Assembly (NCBI GenBank): GCA_003662515.1
Contig: QMYF01000018.1
Location: forward strand, 1 to 7,371
DNA from: Candidatus Hecatellales archaeon
Lineage (GTDB): Archaea; Thermoproteota; Bathyarchaeia; Hecatellales; Hecatellaceae
DNA: 7,371 nucleotides
Direction: 5' to 3'
Positions 5,345 through 7,371 of this stretch are shown in pieces. The notes beneath the pieces were generated by a model. It ran no database searches and had not been told where the DNA came from. It was given only the letters and a program-made list of their open reading frames with translations. Position numbers and translations under genes: made by a program. Positions within the stretch are counted from its first letter, which is position 1. Each line of letters opens with the position of its first letter.

Positions 5345-5364
5345 TGTGAATTCACTAGTTCACA
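5345..5364. promoter_or_regulatory. TGTGAA...TTCACA inverted repeat on the left side of the origin
   Basis: TGTGAA (5345-5350), TTCACT (5351-5356) and TTCACA (5359-5364) lie together; GTGAATTCAC is itself a perfect 10-base palindrome. The arrangement mirrors TGTGATATCACA at 3829, with AA/TT in place of AT. It lies between the small winged-helix gene and the first ORB. Confidence 0.45.
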
Positions 5365-5408
5365 GAGATTTTCTCGAAATAAAATGGATTTTTAAAGGAT
5401 TTCTGAGG

Positions 5409-5433
5409 TTTTCCACTGGAAATACAGGGGTGA
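5409..5433 (+). promoter_or_regulatory. Origin recognition box A (forward)
   Basis: The dyad TTTTCCACTGGAAA is followed by TACAGGGGTGA. It matches the archaeal ORB consensus (TTTCCAGTGGAAAC plus G-string) with small differences in the dyad centre and before the G-string. Orc1 is known to bind the dyad through its winged helix and AAA+ domain, with polarity set by the G-string. Confidence 0.85.
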
Positions 5434-5492
5434 GTAGGATTACATCTGTGAAATGGTTTTAATGAAAGTGGAAATGTTTGAAATTCCCCGGG

Positions 5493-5516
5493 CACCCCTC
5501 AGTTTCCACTGGAAAA
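5493..5516 (-). promoter_or_regulatory. Origin recognition box B (reverse)
   Basis: On the minus strand it reads TTTTCCAGTGGAAAC then TGAGGGGTG. It is identical to box C over 22 bases but inverted relative to it, with its G-string pointing left, away from the AT-rich region. Confidence 0.92.
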
Positions 5517-5668
5517 TAAAAGAATAAGGGAAAACGTAGTGGAACAATTATGGTTGAAGAAAACTACAAGATTTTTGTCTGTCCTCTTTATATTCGCATT
5601 TTCGTAGTTTTATGGGAGACCAGAATTTTCCTGTAAAAATTATTAAAGAAATTGTTTAGACCAGAAAA
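5517..5668. other. AT-rich putative DNA unwinding element
   Basis: About 150 bases between inverted boxes B and C are AT-rich by eye, most strongly at 5623-5668 (about three quarters AT). In characterised archaeal origins the duplex unwinding element lies between oppositely oriented ORBs. The right part also contains the probable orc1 TATA element. An 8-base inverted repeat (AAAACTAC at 5560-5567, GTAGTTTT at 5604-5611) frames its centre. Confidence 0.6.
5635..5648 (+). promoter_or_regulatory. Probable TATA element of orc1/cdc6
   Basis: AAAAATTATTAAAG is centred about 26 bases before 5668, so transcription would start at the left edge of box C and the leader would consist largely of the ORB. 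Initiator bound to box C would then sit on its own promoter start. Confidence 0.4.
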
Positions 5669-5690
5669 TTTCCAGTGGAAACTGAGGGGT
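5669..5690 (+). promoter_or_regulatory. Origin recognition box C (forward), overlapping orc1 leader
   Basis: TTTCCAGTGGAAAC (5669-5682) followed by TGAGGGGT is a near-perfect ORB ending 8 bases before the orc1 ATG. Its G-string, continued by AGGGAG, also provides the purine-rich stretch where a ribosome binding site would be expected. Confidence 0.93.
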
Positions 5691-5698
5691 AGGGAGCC

Positions 5699-6931
5699 AT
5701 GGACACTTCCAATCTTAAGGATTGCCTTGACTCTTTATTTGAGCGTTTCATGGCCGAATCATCGATTTTTATTAATAAAGACGTTTTAAGTCATGATTTC
5801 ATTCCTGAAGTTTTGCCTCACAGGGAAAAGGAGATTTTCAGGTTAGCCTCCATTTTGGCTCCATCCCTTAAAGGCGAGAAATGCTCCAACCTTTTCATTT
5901 ACGGGAAAACAGGCACAGGCAAAACAGCAGTATCAAAGTATGTTCTCGCCAGGCTGGAGAAGAAAAGCCTTAAACTTCAAGGCCGAGTTAAAGTTTGCTA
6001 TGTTAACTGCAGGCTGGCTGGAACCGAATACAGGGTGACAGCTTCCCTCTGCTCTGCTCTCTCCCTCCAAATCCCCTTCACAGGGCTTTCAACAGCTGAG
6101 GTTTTAAACAGGCTTTTCAAGAGGCTAAGCCAGCTGGGAGTCTACCTTGTGGTGGTTCTCGACGAAGTTGACGAGCTAGTTAAGGGTTATGGAGACAGAC
6201 TTCTCTACGAGTTAACCAGGTCGAACAGTCTTTTAAGCAAAGGTAAAATAAGCCTGGTAGGGATTTCCAACGACCTTTACTTTAAGGAGCTGCTCGACCC
6301 CCGCGTCCTAAGCAGCCTCAGCGAGGAAGAAATAGTTTTCAAGCCTTATACAGCCAGCCAAATTAAAGATATTCTCCTTCAGAGGGCGAAAATGGCTTTC
6401 AAGCCGGGAAGCCTTCCCCTCTCAACGTTGAATCTTTGTGCAGCCCTGGCGGCTTCGGAGCATGGAGATGCTAGAAGGGCATTGGACCTTCTTAGGGTGG
6501 CTGGGGAAATAGCTGAGCGGGAAGGAGCCACAAAGGTTGAAGAACGGCATGTCCATGAGGCTCAGCGTAAAATAGAGCATGACCGGACAGTTGAGGTGCT
6601 GGCTTCACTGCCCCTTCACTCAAAAATCCTGCTGGCAGTACTTTACTTTAACGGGAAGCCTAAACTGAAGGGGTTGACTACGGGGGAACTCTATGAAGGA
6701 TATGTTTCATTGTGTAGGAAGGCTCAGGTTGAACCTTTAACCCACCGGAGGGTTAGCGGGCTTCTAAGCGAGCTTGACATGCTAGGTGTTGTTGAAGCGC
6801 GGCTAGTAAGCTTAGGCCGCTACGGAAGAACAAAGAAGATTCAGCTCAAAATTCCGAAGAAAACACTTGAAAAAGCCTTTCTTGAAGACGTTTATTTTGC
6901 AAGCCTTACGGAAAACGGAGAACTCGCCTAG
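5699..6931 (+). CDS. orc1/cdc6: Orc1/Cdc6 replication initiator
   Basis: AAA+ initiator that binds ORB elements, melts the origin and helps load MCM. The length of 410 residues is normal for archaeal Orc1/Cdc6. Visible elements: LPHREKEIFRLA (39-50) entering the AAA+ fold, Walker A GKTGTGKT (69-76), Walker B VVLDEVDEL (152-160), sensor 1 asparagine in GISND (188-192), and the LDPRVLSSLSEEEIVFKPYTASQIKDIL region (199-226) with the initiator-specific segment. The sensor 2 motif is GDARRALDLLR (256-266). A C-terminal winged helix spans about 295-390 (LTTGELYEGY, THRRVSGLLSELDMLGVVEA, wing GRYGRTKK). The start is ATG at 5699 with GGGAG just upstream. It lies directly beside three ORBs, so it is very likely the initiator for this origin; box C over its leader suggests autoregulation. 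Its 3' end overlaps the convergent gene by 26 bases. Confidence 0.97.
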   Translation: MDTSNLKDCLDSLFERFMAESSIFINKDVLSHDFIPEVLPHREKEIFRLASILAPSLKGEKCSNLFIYGKTGTGKTAVSKYVLARLEKKSLKLQGRVKVCYVNCRLAGTEYRVTASLCSALSLQIPFTGLSTAEVLNRLFKRLSQLGVYLVVVLDEVDELVKGYGDRLLYELTRSNSLLSKGKISLVGISNDLYFKELLDPRVLSSLSEEEIVFKPYTASQIKDILLQRAKMAFKPGSLPLSTLNLCAALAASEHGDARRALDLLRVAGEIAEREGATKVEERHVHEAQRKIEHDRTVEVLASLPLHSKILLAVLYFNGKPKLKGLTTGELYEGYVSLCRKAQVEPLTHRRVSGLLSELDMLGVVEARLVSLGRYGRTKKIQLKIPKKTLEKAFLEDVYFASLTENGELA

Positions 6932-7371
6932 GAGTGCAGGCAAGGTCGACTTTAACGTCTTGAGCCTCCACAGGAACTCTCTCCACTAGCTGAAGCTCGT
7001 GAATGGTGGTTGCAACAGGTGCCCTGGGGGAAAGACGTTTCAGAAAGGAAATCTCCCTGTCTCCATAGCCGCCTCCTTTTCCCAGCCGGAACCCTCTAAA
7101 ATCGACTGCAACACAGCCCGTAACGATTAAATCAACCTTTCCTAAAGCTTCCCAGCTTAAAGGTTTTCCCAGCCTGAAAGCCCCCCTAATGGTGGCCGCA
7201 TAGGAAGGGTTCCCACAGATCTTCCTCGGATTTAAAAGGAGAAATCCAGCCTTAAGCTTGGGAGTCGCCATAATCAAGGTTTTCCCGTCTTTCAAGGCCG
7301 CCTCCCTAACAGGCTTTTGAGCCTGGTCGGGATTAACGAAAACTATTTCTGCCTCCTGCCATTCCTTAAGG
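6906..7371 (-). CDS. 5-formyltetrahydrofolate cyclo-ligase family protein (5' end missing)
   Basis: The family converts 5-formyl-tetrahydrofolate to 5,10-methenyl-tetrahydrofolate with ATP. In archaea the substrate may be another pterin, so the exact reaction is inferred. The frame is open to the right edge and about 155 C-terminal residues are visible; the true start is outside. The diagnostic motif GFRLGKGGGYGDRE, preceded by TGCVAVDFR, matches the family's ATP/phosphate-binding signature (usually GxRLGxGGGYYDR). Upstream, EAEIVFVNPDQAQKPVREAALKDGKTLIMATPKL resembles archaeal and MTHFSD-type members rather than bacterial FolD-associated ones. A TTG at 7295 lies inside this conserved part and is not the start. 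The C-terminal VPVEAQDVKVDLACTP is also family-typical. The gene converges on orc1/cdc6 with overlapping ends. Confidence 0.87.
   Translation of the reverse strand, partial: LKEWQEAEIVFVNPDQAQKPVREAALKDGKTLIMATPKLKAGFLLLNPRKICGNPSYAATIRGAFRLGKPLSWEALGKVDLIVTGCVAVDFRGFRLGKGGGYGDREISFLKRLSPRAPVATTIHELQLVERVPVEAQDVKVDLACTPRRVLRFP

Larger units (their letters stand above)
5400..5698. other. Probable archaeal replication origin (oriC)
   Basis: This part of the 449-base gene-free region before orc1/cdc6 holds three ORB elements with the TTTCCAgTGGAAA dyad plus a G-string. Two of them (5493-5516 reversed and 5669-5690 forward) are identical over 22 bases. They flank an AT-rich stretch with their G-strings pointing outwards. 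Inverted ORBs around an AT-rich unwinding element next to an initiator gene is the established layout of archaeal origins such as those of Pyrococcus and Sulfolobus. I see no RNA gene or credible ORF in the region. The part further left (5250-5400) holds the TTCACA-type repeats and the promoter of the minus-strand gene. Confidence 0.88.

Noticed and set aside
5056..5349. 97-codon plus-strand frame over the small winged-helix gene and the origin edge
   Set aside because: Most of it is the antisense shadow of the minus-strand gene, it shows no protein-like composition and it runs through the inverted repeats.
1..7371. Frequent AAGCCT/AGGCTT words as a genome-wide signal sequence
   Set aside because: They are spread through coding regions on both strands and are explained by common codon pairs (Lys-Pro, Lys-Ala, Arg-Leu). 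I cannot show enrichment without genome counts.
1..7371. Insertion sequence, phage or integrated element
   Set aside because: There is no transposase, integrase, terminal inverted repeat or tRNA attachment site. The genes are chromosomal housekeeping and replication genes.

Overview
The window is archaeal chromosomal DNA. Supporting evidence: an Orc1/Cdc6 initiator next to canonical origin recognition boxes (ORBs), an ESCRT-III/CdvB-type division protein, the archaeal form of phosphopantetheine adenylyltransferase, a TrpRS with the archaeal/eukaryotic KMSAS loop, frequent TTG/GTG starts and TATA-like promoters. CdvB together with Orc1 points to the TACK/Thermoproteota side. The Bathyarchaeia or a relative would fit, but this is an inference from gene content and is not proven.

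Layout. (1) Positions 1-2058: the 3' part of trpS (+) converges on a two-gene minus-strand unit, an ESCRT-III protein followed by coaD. (2) Positions 2217-3286: endonuclease III (minus) is divergent from a small protein resembling proteasome assembly chaperone 4, with overlapping or nearly overlapping 5' ends. (3) Positions 3357-3833: an AT-rich orphan gene with a possible helix-turn-helix, preceded by a perfect 8-bp hairpin. (4) Positions 3829-4131: about 300 bp packed with copies of TGTGAT/ATCACA, several as perfect inverted repeats, leading into (5) positions 4132-4827: a protein with one N-terminal membrane helix, a coiled coil and a C-terminal winged helix. (6) Positions 4824-5249 (minus): a small winged-helix protein whose stop codon overlaps that of the previous gene. 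(7) Positions 5250-5698: a 449-bp gene-free region holding three ORBs around an AT-rich stretch, which is a very probable replication origin. (8) Positions 5699-6931: orc1/cdc6, converging on (9) a 5-formyltetrahydrofolate cyclo-ligase family gene that runs off the right edge.

The central theme is replication and chromosome biology. The origin and its initiator lie about 1 kb from two winged-helix genes and about 4 kb from a division ESCRT-III gene. The most interesting unexplained element is the TGTGAT cluster immediately upstream of the membrane-anchored winged-helix protein. Related TGTGAA/TTCACA inverted repeats lie upstream of the second winged-helix gene, on the left edge of the origin. 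The cluster may simply be an autoregulatory operator. It may also be a membrane-tethering or centromere-like site beside the origin; this is a hypothesis only. The other genes (trpS, coaD, nth, cyclo-ligase) are ordinary housekeeping genes.
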